DNA of 64,000 bases from Parvularculaceae bacterium (GCA_028284065.1 JANQSJ010000007.1:434001-498000), one strand, 5' to 3'; positions 8,058 through 17,531 are shown, counted from the stretch's first letter. The notes: a model not told the origin generated them from the letters alone. Numbers and translations are program-made.

Positions 8058-8350
8058 TGCCATTTGGCGTGCGCCTTGCGCGCATCAGAGGCGACAGCAT
8101 GCGCCCGCTATTGGCGCCGGGCGGGTATGGCGTATTCGTGCGATCCACGAGATTGGCGGCGGGCGACGTGGTCCTCGCTGACCACCCTGAGTTCGGCGCC
8201 ATCGTAAAGATGGTGACAGAGGTCAGCGGCCGTCTCGTGCGGCTTGCGGGTCTTGACCCGCGATCGACGCCCTCGGAGCGGCTCGGGCGCATCGACGCAT
8301 CGCGAATCAAGGGCCGGCTGGTGTGGCGAATTCCGCCGCCACGACGCTAG
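8057..8350 (+). CDS. sodX: nickel-type superoxide dismutase maturation protease
   Basis: The 97-residue S26/LexA-type protease starts on the last base of the sodN stop codon. Ser14 (in RGDSMRP) and Lys51 (in GAIVKMV) form the expected Ser/Lys dyad. It lacks the membrane anchors of signal peptidases and matches SodX in size. It is expected to cut the SodN propeptide before His1 in the cytoplasm. Translational coupling supports co-expression in fixed ratio. Confidence 0.92.
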   Translation: MPFGVRLARIRGDSMRPLLAPGGYGVFVRSTRLAAGDVVLADHPEFGAIVKMVTEVSGRLVRLAGLDPRSTPSERLGRIDASRIKGRLVWRIPPPRR

Positions 8351-8422
8351 TTTGAGGCGACCAATTAGATACGCGGCGCGGCATTTGGTCCGGCTTGGCG
8401 CGATCCAGTTTTCCATCACATT

Positions 8423-8451
8423 TTGAACAACTTGCCTTCCTATTTGATAGT
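8423..8451 (+). promoter_or_regulatory. candidate pseudoazurin promoter
   Basis: TTGAAC (8423-8428) and GATAGT (8446-8451) are separated by exactly 17 bases in an unusually AT-rich stretch, about 170 bases before the pseudoazurin start. It is a moderate match to a sigma-70 promoter. Confidence 0.4.
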
Positions 8452-8622
8452 TATTATGTCGCGTGTCGATGTGGGAAGGCGCGGGGTCATCGCGCCACGC
8501 ATTCACGGCGGTCGAAGATCGGCTAATGAGGCGCGCGGCGGGCCTTGCTTGTCGAGGCGTCGAACGTCGATAACCGACTCAAATGGCGGATAGTTAGAAG
8601 AACGGGTCTTTAGGAGAAACGC

Positions 8623-9120
8623 ATGAGAGATTTCATCACCAGGCGACTTGTCGTTCTTGCGGCTGCGGCCGCGGCGCTGACGGGCGTCGCGTCGGCCCAA
8701 GAGGCTACGGTTCATGAAGTGAAGATGCTGAACGTGAACCCGGACAATCCGCGCCAGCGGATGGTCTTTGTGCCGCGCATTTTGAAAGTTGCGCCTGGCG
8801 ACACCATAAAGTTCACGTCCACTGACCCGGGCCACAACACTGCGTCGTCGAAGGGGATGATCCCGGAAGGCGCGGAGGCGTGGCGAAGCCAGGCGAACAA
8901 GGACTTTGAACTGACGCTGACTAAGCCGGGCGTCTATGGCTACAACTGCACGCCGCACCAGGCGGCCGGCATGGTCGGGCTTATCGTCGTCGAGGGCGAA
9001 GGCATGCTCGACAATCTCGAGGCCGCAAAAGCGACCAAGCACGTCGGCTTGGCGACGCGTTCATGGACCGAAATCTGGGCGGAAGCCGAGAAAGAAGGCC
9101 TGTTTACGGCCGTCAACTAA
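8623..9120 (+). CDS. pseudoazurin (periplasmic blue copper protein)
   Basis: The 165-residue protein has GGAG upstream and a Sec signal peptide ending SAQ (residue 26). The cupredoxin domain starts at VHEVKMLNVNP. Type 1 copper ligands are His71 (PGHN), Cys109 (YNCTPH), His112 and Met117. Pseudoazurins shuttle single electrons in the periplasm, classically to nitrite reductase or cytochrome peroxidase. The C-terminal helices after residue 130 are typical. No denitrification reductase is present; the neighbours are sodN/sodX. A lipoprotein paralogue lies at 40881-41852. Confidence 0.93.
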   Translation: MRDFITRRLVVLAAAAAALTGVASAQEATVHEVKMLNVNPDNPRQRMVFVPRILKVAPGDTIKFTSTDPGHNTASSKGMIPEGAEAWRSQANKDFELTLTKPGVYGYNCTPHQAAGMVGLIVVEGEGMLDNLEAAKATKHVGLATRSWTEIWAEAEKEGLFTAVN

Positions 9121-9141
9121 ACCGGACGGCTACGGACTTAT

Positions 9142-9178
9142 AAGCCGACTGCGCGCCCGCCGCGCAGTCGGCTTTTCT
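9142..9178 (+). terminator. intrinsic terminator of pseudoazurin
   Basis: A perfect 14-bp stem (aagccgactgcgcg, 9142-9155, with 9161-9174) and a five-base loop are followed by a short T-rich run. It lies 21 bases past the stop codon. Confidence 0.85.
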
Positions 9179-9257
9179 TATGCGAATGTTGACGTCGTCC
9201 GCGCGCAAACGCGGCGCTTCCGCTCGCCGGGCGTCTTGCCGCCTCGCTTCGGTTGCA

Positions 9258-9815
9258 TCACCGGCCGGCGAGAAGCGACGCGCCGCCGTCCGCCATGGCG
9301 ATAAGCTCTGGCGAGGGTTTCAGGGGATCGCCCGGCGCAATGCGGGTCCAAACATATCCCTTGCACAGTCCCGGTCCGACGCAAGCCGTTATCTTCAAAT
9401 GGTTCGGGTCCAGGAGCTTCATCTTCGACGCGTAGGTCTTGCCGGTGCGGGGATCGTAGAGCGCGCCGCCGCGCCACTTGTTCGCAGACGCTGGGCGCAG
9501 CCCCTTCAGGATCGTCGCGCCAATTAGCGAACGCTCGCGCAAGGCCGGATCGGGGTTCAACTCATCGCGCTCGGCGAGGTCGCCATAGGCGTGCCGGGTG
9601 AGCGTTGCGCACACGCCCTCCGCACACGGCGCAATCGTAATCGCGGCGTCCATTTTCGGCGGCGTCCATTCCCCGACGATAATCGCCGAGGACGCTTCTT
9701 CCAGCGATCCGGCCATAGCCGTCTGCGCCAGGCCGGCAAGCAGACACGCGAGCGCCCCCGCAAGGACGCGCGCGCCCGTTTCGCTGCGTTTCTTGAGCGC
9801 CACGTGGCCTCCCAT
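9258..9815 (-). CDS. DUF2147 family secreted protein
   Basis: The protein is about 185 residues from ATG 9815; GTG 9803, with GGGAGG four bases upstream, is an equally good start. A signal peptide ends near AMAG. The mature part has the DUF2147 beta-barrel pattern: VGEWTPPKMDAAITIAPC, then ILKGLRPASANKWRGGALYDPRTGKTYASKMKL and VGPGLCKGYVWTR. A lipid- or fatty-acid-binding lipocalin-like role has been suggested for the family. It is convergent to pseudoazurin and divergent from the amidase. Confidence 0.8.
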   Translation of the reverse strand: MGGHVALKKRSETGARVLAGALACLLAGLAQTAMAGSLEEASSAIIVGEWTPPKMDAAITIAPCAEGVCATLTRHAYGDLAERDELNPDPALRERSLIGATILKGLRPASANKWRGGALYDPRTGKTYASKMKLLDPNHLKITACVGPGLCKGYVWTRIAPGDPLKPSPELIAMADGGASLLAGR

Positions 9816-9974
9816 TCTCACCGTCATCGATATTGTCGCCTGCGCCGCAGCCCGCCACCCGCAAACGCGTGAAGCGCGCAATCGTGATGGGCGGCCGATA
9901 GCCCGGAGCGGGTTTCGGAAACGCGAATGGTCCGGTAAAAAAGCCAATCAAAATATCTGATTAGGGGGCAGGCC

Positions 9975-11666
9975 ATGGGCCTTCGAAAATTAGTCGCCGC
10001 CGCGTTCGGCTCGGTCGCGCTTGTCGCCTGCGCCCAGGATGCGCCGCCAGAAACGCCGCCGGATGCGCCGAGCGAAACTTCGGATGCGCCAAGCACCGAG
10101 CCCATGGGGCTCCCTGCGCCGCCGGCGAAGACCGCAGAGGAGTTACAGGCGCGCCTTGCGGCCGGAGAGATCACCAGCGAGGCGGCCGTCGCCGCCTATC
10201 TCGCCAGGATCGAGGCGATCGATCGCTCCGGGCCCGCCATCAGGAGCGTCATCTCGCTCAACCCTGATGCGCTTGAGGAGGCGCGCAGGCGCGACGCGGC
10301 CCGCGCCGCGGGCGAGCCTCTCGGCGGGCTGCACGGATTGCCGGTGTTGGTGAAGGATAATATCGAAACCCGCGAGCTGCCGACGACGGCGGGCTCCCTC
10401 GCCCTTGCAGACAACATGACGGGCCGAGATGCGCCGATCGTCGCGCGCCTCAGGGCGGAAGGCGCGATCATCCTTGGCAAGACGAACCTCTCTGAATGGG
10501 CGAACTTTCGCTCCTACGACTCAATCTCCGGCTGGAGCGGCGTCGGCGGCCAGACGCTGAACCCTCACCACACTGCGCATGGCCCCTGCGGTTCCTCATC
10601 AGGCTCCGGCGCCGCGGTCGCGGCGATGCTTGCGCCTCTGGCAATCGGCACGGAGACGAATGGCTCCATCGCCTGCCCCGCCGCGATGAACGGCGTCGTC
10701 GGCTTTAAACCTACCGTCGGGCTTGTGTCGCGCGCCCGCATCGTTCCGATCTCGCAATCGCAGGATACGGCCGGGCCGATGACGCGCAGCGTCCGCGATG
10801 CGGCGACGATGCTCAATGTCCTGGCGGGAACCGATCCCGCCGACCCGGCGACCGCGGCGGCGGAAGATCGCAAGACGGACTATCTCGTCGATATCGAGGC
10901 CGGAATCGACGGCATGCGGATCGGCGTCTTCCGCTGGGCGGAAGGCGACGATCCGGCGATCTCCGCAGTTTTCGAAAAAGCGCTTGATGCGCTTGTGGCG
11001 GAAGGGGCGATTCTTGTGGACATAGAAGACTTCGAGCCCGATCCTGTCTTCGACGGCGGGCCGCTGAAACTGCTGCTCGCGGAGTTCAAGGCAGGGGTGG
11101 ACGCGTATCTCGAAACCGCTTCGCCGGGGGTCAAAGCGCGCTCGCTCGACGCGCTCATCGCGTTCAACGACGCGAATGCCGACGCGGAAATGCCGCTCTT
11201 TGACCAGTCAATCTTTCTCGATGCGGCGCAGGCCCTGTCCCTCGACGATCCGGCGTATCTCGACCTCAAGGCCGCGCTCAAGGCTGCGGCGGGGCCGAAT
11301 GGCGTCGACCGTCTGCTTGCGGAGTATGATGTCGAAGTGCTGATAATGCCGGACCGCCGGCCGGCGGAACGCCTCCCGGACCCGGCGGACGCCGTCACGC
11401 AAAAAAGCGATGCGGACGAGGGCGCGGACAAGGACGACGAGGATCGCGCGCGCGTCGGCGCCGGCTGGCTCGGCGCGATCGCAGGCTATCCGCTCCTGTC
11501 GGTTCCCATGGGCGCGACCGACGGCCTGCCGCTCGGCCTTCTTACCATTGGAACGGCATGGGAAGACGCGAAGGTTCTGCGCGTCGGCCGCGCCTACGAG
11601 CGCTCATCAAACGCGATTGTTGAGCCGACTTTTCTAAGCGACGCCGCCGAGGATCACTCTCCGTAG
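9975..11666 (+). CDS. amidase-signature family lipoprotein
   Basis: The 563-residue hydrolase has a lipobox (LVAC, Cys19), so it is probably anchored in the envelope. The amidase signature is complete: Lys127 in VLVKDN, cis-Ser in GPCGSSSGSG (residues 203-212) and nucleophile Ser231 in GTETNGSIACPA. A Pro/Ala-rich linker separates the anchor from the enzyme. Substrates of exported amidases are usually unknown peptide or aryl amides. An acidic insert (KSDADEGADKDDEDRAR) lies near residue 480. The 3' end overlaps the convergent peptidase gene by 13 bases. Confidence 0.9.
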   Translation: MGLRKLVAAAFGSVALVACAQDAPPETPPDAPSETSDAPSTEPMGLPAPPAKTAEELQARLAAGEITSEAAVAAYLARIEAIDRSGPAIRSVISLNPDALEEARRRDAARAAGEPLGGLHGLPVLVKDNIETRELPTTAGSLALADNMTGRDAPIVARLRAEGAIILGKTNLSEWANFRSYDSISGWSGVGGQTLNPHHTAHGPCGSSSGSGAAVAAMLAPLAIGTETNGSIACPAAMNGVVGFKPTVGLVSRARIVPISQSQDTAGPMTRSVRDAATMLNVLAGTDPADPATAAAEDRKTDYLVDIEAGIDGMRIGVFRWAEGDDPAISAVFEKALDALVAEGAILVDIEDFEPDPVFDGGPLKLLLAEFKAGVDAYLETASPGVKARSLDALIAFNDANADAEMPLFDQSIFLDAAQALSLDDPAYLDLKAALKAAAGPNGVDRLLAEYDVEVLIMPDRRPAERLPDPADAVTQKSDADEGADKDDEDRARVGAGWLGAIAGYPLLSVPMGATDGLPLGLLTIGTAWEDAKVLRVGRAYERSSNAIVEPTFLSDAAEDHSP

Positions 11667-12718
11667 ATCGCGACCTCAGGCGCGGCACCGGCGGTCATCA
11701 CCCCACGGAACATGCCCTTGGAGTTAAACGTCATCGCGTGCGCGCCATCAGGGCCGACTACGATGACGCCGCCATCGCCGCCAAGGTTTTCCAGGCGGTT
11801 ATGGATGACGTCGTCCGCCGCCGCGGCGACGGTCTTGCCCTGATACTCAACCTGGGCGCAGATCTCGCGGGCGACCGACAGCCTGATGAAGTACTCGCCC
11901 CAGCCGGTGGAGGAAACGGCGCACGACGCATCATTTGCATAGACCCCCGCGCCGATAATAGGCACATCGCCGACGCGTCCGTAGCGTTTCATCATCATGC
12001 CGCCCGTGGACGTGGCCGCAGCAAGGTCGCCTTCAGCGTCGAGCGCGACGGCGCCGACGGTGCCGTATTTCTCAGCATGCGGCGGACTGTATTGCGGCGC
12101 AAGCCGGCCCTGTCGCTCGGCTTTATCCGCTTCTTTCTCGGCCGCCTTCTCCGCCTCCAGCCGGGCCCGATAGGCGTCCCAGCGTTTCTCGGTTCGGAAA
12201 TATTTCGGGGAAACGAATTCGAGCTCCTGCTCCTCCGCGAATCTCTGCGCGCCGTCGCCGATCAACATGACGTGTTCGGATTTCTCCATGACCGCGCGCG
12301 CGAGCTTCACCGGGTTCTTGACGCGCGTGACGCCTGCGACGGCGCCTGCATTCAGCGTGTCGCCGTCCATGATTGAGGCGTCGAGCTCGTTTTTTCCCTC
12401 CCGCGTGAAGACGGCGCCCTTGCCGGCATTGAAGAGCGGCGAATCCTCCAAAAGGACGACCGCCGCCGTGACGGCGTCGAGCGCCGCGCCGCCGCCCTCA
12501 AGCACGGCGTAGCCGGCTTCGAGCGCCCGCGTCAGCTCCGCCTTGAAGGCCGCTTCTTCGTCGGCCGTGTATTTGCCCCGCGCCATGGCACCGGCCCCGC
12601 CGTGCACGAGAATGGTCAGCGGCGCCGGCGACGCGGCGTCGCCGGATTCGGTTTCGGCGAATGCTGCGGACACGAACGCAGGAGCCGCGGCGAAGGCGGC
12701 GAGCGCAATACGGATCAT
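11654..12718 (-). CDS. isoaspartyl peptidase/L-asparaginase (Ntn hydrolase), exported
   Basis: The 354-residue precursor starts at ATG 12718 with GGGAGG seven bases upstream. A signal peptide (to AFAE, about residue 21) implies a periplasmic enzyme. The plant-type asparaginase fold is seen in ILVHGGAGAM and NAGKGAVFTREGKNELDASIMDG. Autocleavage should occur before Thr220 in KYGTVGAVALD, and ATSTGGMMMKRYGRVGDVPIIGAG forms the rest of the site. A highly charged Lys/Glu/Ala linker (residues 185-205) joins the alpha and beta subunits. It removes isoaspartyl residues from peptides. The tail overlaps the amidase. Confidence 0.92.
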   Translation of the reverse strand: MIRIALAAFAAAPAFVSAAFAETESGDAASPAPLTILVHGGAGAMARGKYTADEEAAFKAELTRALEAGYAVLEGGGAALDAVTAAVVLLEDSPLFNAGKGAVFTREGKNELDASIMDGDTLNAGAVAGVTRVKNPVKLARAVMEKSEHVMLIGDGAQRFAEEQELEFVSPKYFRTEKRWDAYRARLEAEKAAEKEADKAERQGRLAPQYSPPHAEKYGTVGAVALDAEGDLAAATSTGGMMMKRYGRVGDVPIIGAGVYANDASCAVSSTGWGEYFIRLSVAREICAQVEYQGKTVAAAADDVIHNRLENLGGDGGVIVVGPDGAHAMTFNSKGMFRGVMTAGAAPEVAIYGE

Positions 12719-12800
12719 GGAATGGCCTCCCAAAGGAATTTCGGGAGACGATGGCGCAAGCGGGCCCGAATGTTAAGCGTTTGGTCCCCGGGGCGACTGC

Positions 12801-12834
12801 GTTCAGGCGGGCGGCGTCGTTCAGGCGGGCGGCG
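12801..12834. repeat. tandem 18-bp-period duplication at the 3' end of the HerA-like gene
   Basis: The 16-base unit gttcaggcgggcggcg is present at 12801-12816 and 12819-12834. The duplication contains the stop codon of the HerA-like gene, so a second in-frame copy of the same tail and stop lies just beyond the first. Confidence 0.8.
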
Positions 12835-14491
12835 CCAGGCGCCGCTGCGCGCGCCACTGGTCGACGATCCGCTGCAGGAACGCCCCGTCGGTTATCTCGA
12901 TCGACCAGGCGTCGGTGAAGTTGGCCGTCAGGCTGCGCGGCACATGGGTGCGCGGGACGGCGTCGAAGCGGATGCGCGTCGGCAAGGGCAGGCTTTCGCC
13001 GACGGCCACCGCCTCGCCAAGCCCGAGGGAGGGCAGGCAGGACATGAGGCTCATCGCCGCGTCAGGGATCGCCGCTTTCAACGCTTCCTGGTCGGCCTGA
13101 TTCGCCAGCCGCATAGCGAAGATCGTATTGCACTGGGACAGCACCATGGGGTCGAGCTCCGTCGGCCGCTGCGACACGATCCAGAGCGACACGCCGGTCT
13201 TGCGGCCTTCCTTCGCGATACGGACGAGCGCGCGGCGCGTTGGCGCAAAGCCCATGTCGGGATCGATCGGCGCGAAGCGGTGCGCATCCTCCACGACGAG
13301 GGCGATGGGCGCTGCGCCTTCGCTCCACATACCGAACTCGAAAGCGATCCGCGCAATGACGGAGACCACAACCTGAGAGACTTCCGACGGCAACCCGCCA
13401 AGCTCCAGAACGCTGACCGGCGCGTCTTCGACCGGAATTCGGAAGAGCTGTCCCAGCAGTTCGGCCATCGTATCCTGCACCGTCAGGCCGCCGAACATGA
13501 ACGAATAGCGCGCGTCGGTGCTGATCTGCTTCAGGCGGGCGCGCAGCCGCTTGTAGGGCGCGGTGGCGCGGGTGTTGTCGAGGCCGCCCAGCGTCCGGTC
13601 GATCAACGTCAGGAGGTCTGAAACGCGATAGGGAATCGGCGTGTCCACATTGATGGCGTTCGGGTCGCCGCGCCGATCTGCGAGGATCGATCCCGCCGCG
13701 GCCGCGCCGCCGACATTCATCTTGCGGGCGCTTGGAATGATCTCGAGAAGGATTTCGATCTCCTCCTCGCAGTCGCGCCGGCCGGGATAGAGTATCTCGG
13801 TGAATTCCTCGAATGTCAGCATCCAGAAGGGCAGCGTCAGATTCGAGGAATCAAATACGATCGCCTTGTCGCCGAAACAATTCGCGTATTCATTATGGAC
13901 GTCGACGATCACCACATGTCCATGAGCATATCGTCTGAGTACAGATGACAGCATAAGCGTGACGGCGCAGGACTTGCCGGCGCCCGTCGTGCCGAGAATT
14001 GCGCAGTGTCGGGAGAAAAGCTCGTTGACGCTCACCGACGCCGGAATGGAGTCTTCCTGCTTTACGACGCCGACCCGCACGCTCGCCCCGCCATTCGCCA
14101 TGAAAAGGGCGGAGAGCTCATCCACCGAGGCAAGATGCGCCGTGTCTCCGAGCGCCGGAAACGAAGAGACGCCGCGGCGAAAGCGACCCGGCGCATTAGC
14201 GGTCGGCTTCGTGAATTCGCCGACAAGCTCAAGCTCCACAAGAGGCGTTGCGCCGTCTGGCCCCGCCGTCATGGCGGAAGTCAGTCCGAGGACGATGTGT
14301 TCGCCCGCATCAATCGACATGATCGCGCCCATGTGCGGACGCTCCTCGCGCGGCGCATTCGCCGCGGAGGGCTCAAGCGCGATCAGCGCATGCGCGCCGT
14401 TCACCGACACGACGCGGCCTATCTCAGGCGGGCGTTTCCGGGCCGGTTTCTCAGCCGGCGCATCGGTCCTCGCAAGCTTGCTCGTGCTCAT
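12821..14491 (-). CDS. HerA-like hexameric ATPase (HAS-barrel plus P-loop)
   Basis: The 556-residue protein has an N-terminal HAS-barrel (EIGRVVSVNGAHALIAL) and an FtsK/HerA-type ATPase. Walker A is GTTGAGKS (residues 167-174), Walker B lies in IALVVEDAHRF, and the downstream ARRALVRIAKEGRKTGVSLWIVSQRP is the HerA sensor/arginine-finger region. HerA proteins pump DNA, often with a NurA nuclease. No NurA is visible; the upstream partner is a histidine kinase. Bacterial HerA relatives also act in phage defence with partner genes, but no such partner is seen. Confidence 0.85.
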   Translation of the reverse strand: MSTSKLARTDAPAEKPARKRPPEIGRVVSVNGAHALIALEPSAANAPREERPHMGAIMSIDAGEHIVLGLTSAMTAGPDGATPLVELELVGEFTKPTANAPGRFRRGVSSFPALGDTAHLASVDELSALFMANGGASVRVGVVKQEDSIPASVSVNELFSRHCAILGTTGAGKSCAVTLMLSSVLRRYAHGHVVIVDVHNEYANCFGDKAIVFDSSNLTLPFWMLTFEEFTEILYPGRRDCEEEIEILLEIIPSARKMNVGGAAAAGSILADRRGDPNAINVDTPIPYRVSDLLTLIDRTLGGLDNTRATAPYKRLRARLKQISTDARYSFMFGGLTVQDTMAELLGQLFRIPVEDAPVSVLELGGLPSEVSQVVVSVIARIAFEFGMWSEGAAPIALVVEDAHRFAPIDPDMGFAPTRRALVRIAKEGRKTGVSLWIVSQRPTELDPMVLSQCNTIFAMRLANQADQEALKAAIPDAAMSLMSCLPSLGLGEAVAVGESLPLPTRIRFDAVPRTHVPRSLTANFTDAWSIEITDGAFLQRIVDQWRAQRRLAPPA

Positions 14492-14510
14492 CTTTCCATG
14501 CCTATCCGTG

Positions 14511-15404
14511 TTACGCTTCGACTTCCGCGGCGGGCGGCAATTCCACCTGCGCCAGGAGGCCCCTGCCTTCGCGGCTCTTCACGACGAGCGCGCCTCCTTG
14601 CGCCTCGATCAGCCGCCGCGCCATGGCGATCGCTCCGGCCGCGCCGCCGCCCGGCCCACGCAAAGCGCGCCCCAGACCCTGCCGCGGATCGGCGAGCACG
14701 CGGGCCGCCGCCTTGATCGCGTCTTCATTTAGTCCGGGACCGTAGTCGCGGACGGAGAAGACGGCGCCGCCGGCATCAGCCGCATCCACTCTCAACAGCA
14801 CCGCAGCGCCTTCGGGCGAGCGGTCGATCGCGGCGCGCAGGAGGTGCTCGAACGCCTGGGTCGCCATTGTCGCGTCGCCCTGCGCCTCCGCGGACGCGAC
14901 CGCAGTCCTGTCGTCAATCCTGACCCTGGCGCCCTCCGCCTCGGTCGATGACTTGGAAAGCGCATCTCGCGCCAGCGCCACTACGTCGACTGCGGCGCAG
15001 GCGGCCTCGCATGCGCCTGAGTCAATGCTCGCGGTTTCGTTCATGACGCCGATTTGCCGCAGCAGAGAGTCCGCAGACTGAAGAATATAGCGTGCGTATT
15101 CGGCCCGCTTGTCGGCTTCGAGATTATAGGCGTCGGCGTCGCGCAACATGGTTGCGAACCCGACGATGGCGTTCAGCGGCGTGCGCAGGCGATGAGACGC
15201 GGCGAGAACCGACGCCGCCGCTGCGCCGAGCGCCTCACGCGTTGTAGACGTCGGCGCAGGCGGCAATGGCGGCGACGGTTCGTCGGTTTCGACCAACCGC
15301 GCCGACTCAGGCGCGCGCCGCGCCGGCGCCGGCTGAACCGACAGCAAACCGAGATGATCGGCGATGAGGCCGTCGCCGCTGTGGAAATCCTGAAACGCGC
15401 GCAT
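14511..15404 (-). CDS. atypical soluble histidine kinase-like protein
   Basis: The 297-residue protein has no membrane segment. The dimerisation/phosphoacceptor helix is ASHRLRTPLNAIVGFATMLRD with His71. The ATPase domain keeps a G1 box (VRDYGPGL, residues 218-225). The N-box asparagine is replaced: HLLRAAIDRSP (187-197) has Ala191 where LLxNAxK kinases have Asn. The G2 region is Gly/Ala-rich and poorly matching. It may therefore be a weak kinase, a phosphatase-biased protein or a histidine phosphotransfer dimer. It lies 19 bp ahead of the HerA-like gene, with no response regulator nearby. Confidence 0.75.
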   Translation of the reverse strand: MRAFQDFHSGDGLIADHLGLLSVQPAPARRAPESARLVETDEPSPPLPPAPTSTTREALGAAAASVLAASHRLRTPLNAIVGFATMLRDADAYNLEADKRAEYARYILQSADSLLRQIGVMNETASIDSGACEAACAAVDVVALARDALSKSSTEAEGARVRIDDRTAVASAEAQGDATMATQAFEHLLRAAIDRSPEGAAVLLRVDAADAGGAVFSVRDYGPGLNEDAIKAAARVLADPRQGLGRALRGPGGGAAGAIAMARRLIEAQGGALVVKSREGRGLLAQVELPPAAEVEA

Positions 15405-15483
15405 GAGCTTCCGCCTTTGGCGCTATTTCTAGGCGGCAAGCGCTAACGCCGGCTTAACCACCTTGCGCGGGCTTGAGACAGCG

Positions 15484-17490
15484 TCACCCGCCCCCGCCGG
15501 CCGCTTTAGCCTTGGGGGCGTCGGCATTAACGGACTCTTCAGCCGGCTTGTCGGTTGAGACTTCAGATGACGCCCCGTCGGACTGGCGTTTCTGCGCCGG
15601 ATCGGGCTTCGGCGCATAGGCGATGACGAGGTCGCCAATGGCCGGTTTGATCGGCTTCTCCGCCGACGCGATCAACACCGCGCCCTTGCGGATAATGGCG
15701 ACGATTTCCGCGCCTTCGGCCATATCGCCCGCATAGTCTTCGGGCCCATATTCCTCGGATATCTTGGTCTGCTGAAAGGTCCAGCCCGCGAAATGCCGCC
15801 GCAGGAGGTCGTCGAGGGGCGCAGCCGAGTGCAAGAGCGTCATCCCCTGCAGCGTGTAGGAGAGCGCCCGCTTGTCGTCCTCGTCCTTGCCGCGGGCGTT
15901 CAGCTGGTAAATTGAGGCGCGGCCAAGCTCCGGCGCGAGGTCGGTGCACACGAGCGCGTTGTGCGCCTCATTGCCGGCGACCGCGAGCAGCGCGCCGAAC
16001 CGGTTGAGATCGAGATGGTGCTCGGTCACTTCCGACAGAAGCTCGCCATAATAGGTCGGCACGCCCGCCTGGCGCGCCGGCCGCAGGCGACGCCAGCTCG
16101 CGTCCGCGACGAGGACCGGCGCCTCCGCTTCCTGCAGCGCTTGCGCAAGCGCCGCCGACCAGGGCGACGCGCCGCTGATGAGGATGCCGGGCCGCTCGGT
16201 GGAGGCGAGGCCAAGCGCCTTCGCCAGGGGCGTGATCGTGAAGCCGTGCAGGACGACAGTGGCGAAGACCATGGCGAAAGCGAGCGGGATCATCTTTTCC
16301 GCCGACGCCAGCGACGCAGCGAGCGCTTCGCGCGCGGCCAGGTCCGCCGCTGCGTCGAGCGACGCGGCAAGGCCGGCGGCGAGCGCCGCGCCGAAGAAGG
16401 ACGTCACCGCGACGGCGACAATCCCGCGCGGCGCGATCCAGCCGACGAGCAGGCGCTCCTTCCACGGAAGGCCGGCGCCGATGGTGGAGAGGAAAACGCT
16501 GGCGGGCCGAACGAGGAAAAGCATCGCGGCGAGGAAAAGATACGCCCGCCCGTCGAGCGCGGCGAATGTCTCCCAGGTCAGGTTGGCGGTCAGTATAATG
16601 AAAACGCCGGAGACAAGCAGGACCGCCACGTTCTCCTTGAAGAGGCGCAGCTCGTTGATGCTGGCGATCTTTGAATTGGCGAGCGTGACGCCCATGGCGG
16701 TGACGGCGACGAGTCCGCCCTCCTCCTGAAGGAGATTGGCGACTTCGAAACACACAAGCACAGCCACGAGGAGGATCGGCGGCTTCAGGTATTCCGCCGT
16801 CCAGCCACGACGGAATACGACCGCAATCGCGCGGCCCATGACGAAGCCGAAGCCTGCGTCTAGGACAGCCGCGAGCATAAGCGAGGCGACTACCTGCGCG
16901 GGCGTGCCGGCGTGGCCGCCGCCGAAGTCGAGCACCGCCACTTCGTAAGCGAGGACGGCAAGGAGCGCGCCCAGGGGATCGTTGACGATCCCTTCCCATT
17001 TCAGAAGCGCGGCGGGCCGAGCGGTCAATCGCGACTGGCGCAGAAGGGGGGCGATGACGGTCGGCCCTGTCACCACCATGACGCCCGCGAACAGGATCGC
17101 CACGTCAATTGTCAGCCCGCCAATGAAATGGGCCGCCGCGGCGCCAAGCGCCCAGGCGACGAACGCCCCTGGGAAAATCAGCCGGCGCACGCCGGCGCCG
17201 ATGCCGCGGATCTCCGCGAAGTTGAGGGTAAGGCCGCCTTCGAAAAGAATGACCGCGACGGCGACGCCGATAATCGGCTTATAAAACGCGCCGAAAACCG
17301 TCTCCATCGGCGCCGCGGCGGCGCTGGCCGGATCATACTCAGCCGGCCACAACAGGCCTGTCACCGGCCCCGCGACGAGCCCCGCGATCGCCATTACGAC
17401 AATGGCGGGCAGATTGAATCGCCAGGCGAGCCATTGCGCGCCGACGCCAAGGACGCCGATCAGCGCAAAGACGAGAACGAGATTATCCAA
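15484..17490 (-). CDS. cation:proton antiporter (CPA1 type) with C-terminal TrkA-like domain
   Basis: The 668-residue protein has about 12 membrane helices over residues 1-430. The ion site is LKWEGIVNDPLGALLAVLAYE, the conserved ND motif of CPA1 exchangers, preceded by VTGPTVIAPLLRQSRL. The cytoplasmic tail holds an NAD-binding-like segment (GILISGASPWSAALAQAL, residues 445-462) and a TrkA-C-like region near residues 600-640. A low-complexity acidic/Ala tail ends the protein. It exchanges Na+ or K+ for H+. It follows the enoyl-CoA hydratase gene by 41 bp, so read-through from that gene is possible. Confidence 0.9.
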   Translation of the reverse strand: MDNLVLVFALIGVLGVGAQWLAWRFNLPAIVVMAIAGLVAGPVTGLLWPAEYDPASAAAAPMETVFGAFYKPIIGVAVAVILFEGGLTLNFAEIRGIGAGVRRLIFPGAFVAWALGAAAAHFIGGLTIDVAILFAGVMVVTGPTVIAPLLRQSRLTARPAALLKWEGIVNDPLGALLAVLAYEVAVLDFGGGHAGTPAQVVASLMLAAVLDAGFGFVMGRAIAVVFRRGWTAEYLKPPILLVAVLVCFEVANLLQEEGGLVAVTAMGVTLANSKIASINELRLFKENVAVLLVSGVFIILTANLTWETFAALDGRAYLFLAAMLFLVRPASVFLSTIGAGLPWKERLLVGWIAPRGIVAVAVTSFFGAALAAGLAASLDAAADLAAREALAASLASAEKMIPLAFAMVFATVVLHGFTITPLAKALGLASTERPGILISGASPWSAALAQALQEAEAPVLVADASWRRLRPARQAGVPTYYGELLSEVTEHHLDLNRFGALLAVAGNEAHNALVCTDLAPELGRASIYQLNARGKDEDDKRALSYTLQGMTLLHSAAPLDDLLRRHFAGWTFQQTKISEEYGPEDYAGDMAEGAEIVAIIRKGAVLIASAEKPIKPAIGDLVIAYAPKPDPAQKRQSDGASSEVSTDKPAEESVNADAPKAKAAGGGG

Positions 17491-17531
17491 GCGATATCCT
17501 CACCGCCGCGACCGCGGGCGCGCGCGCAAAC

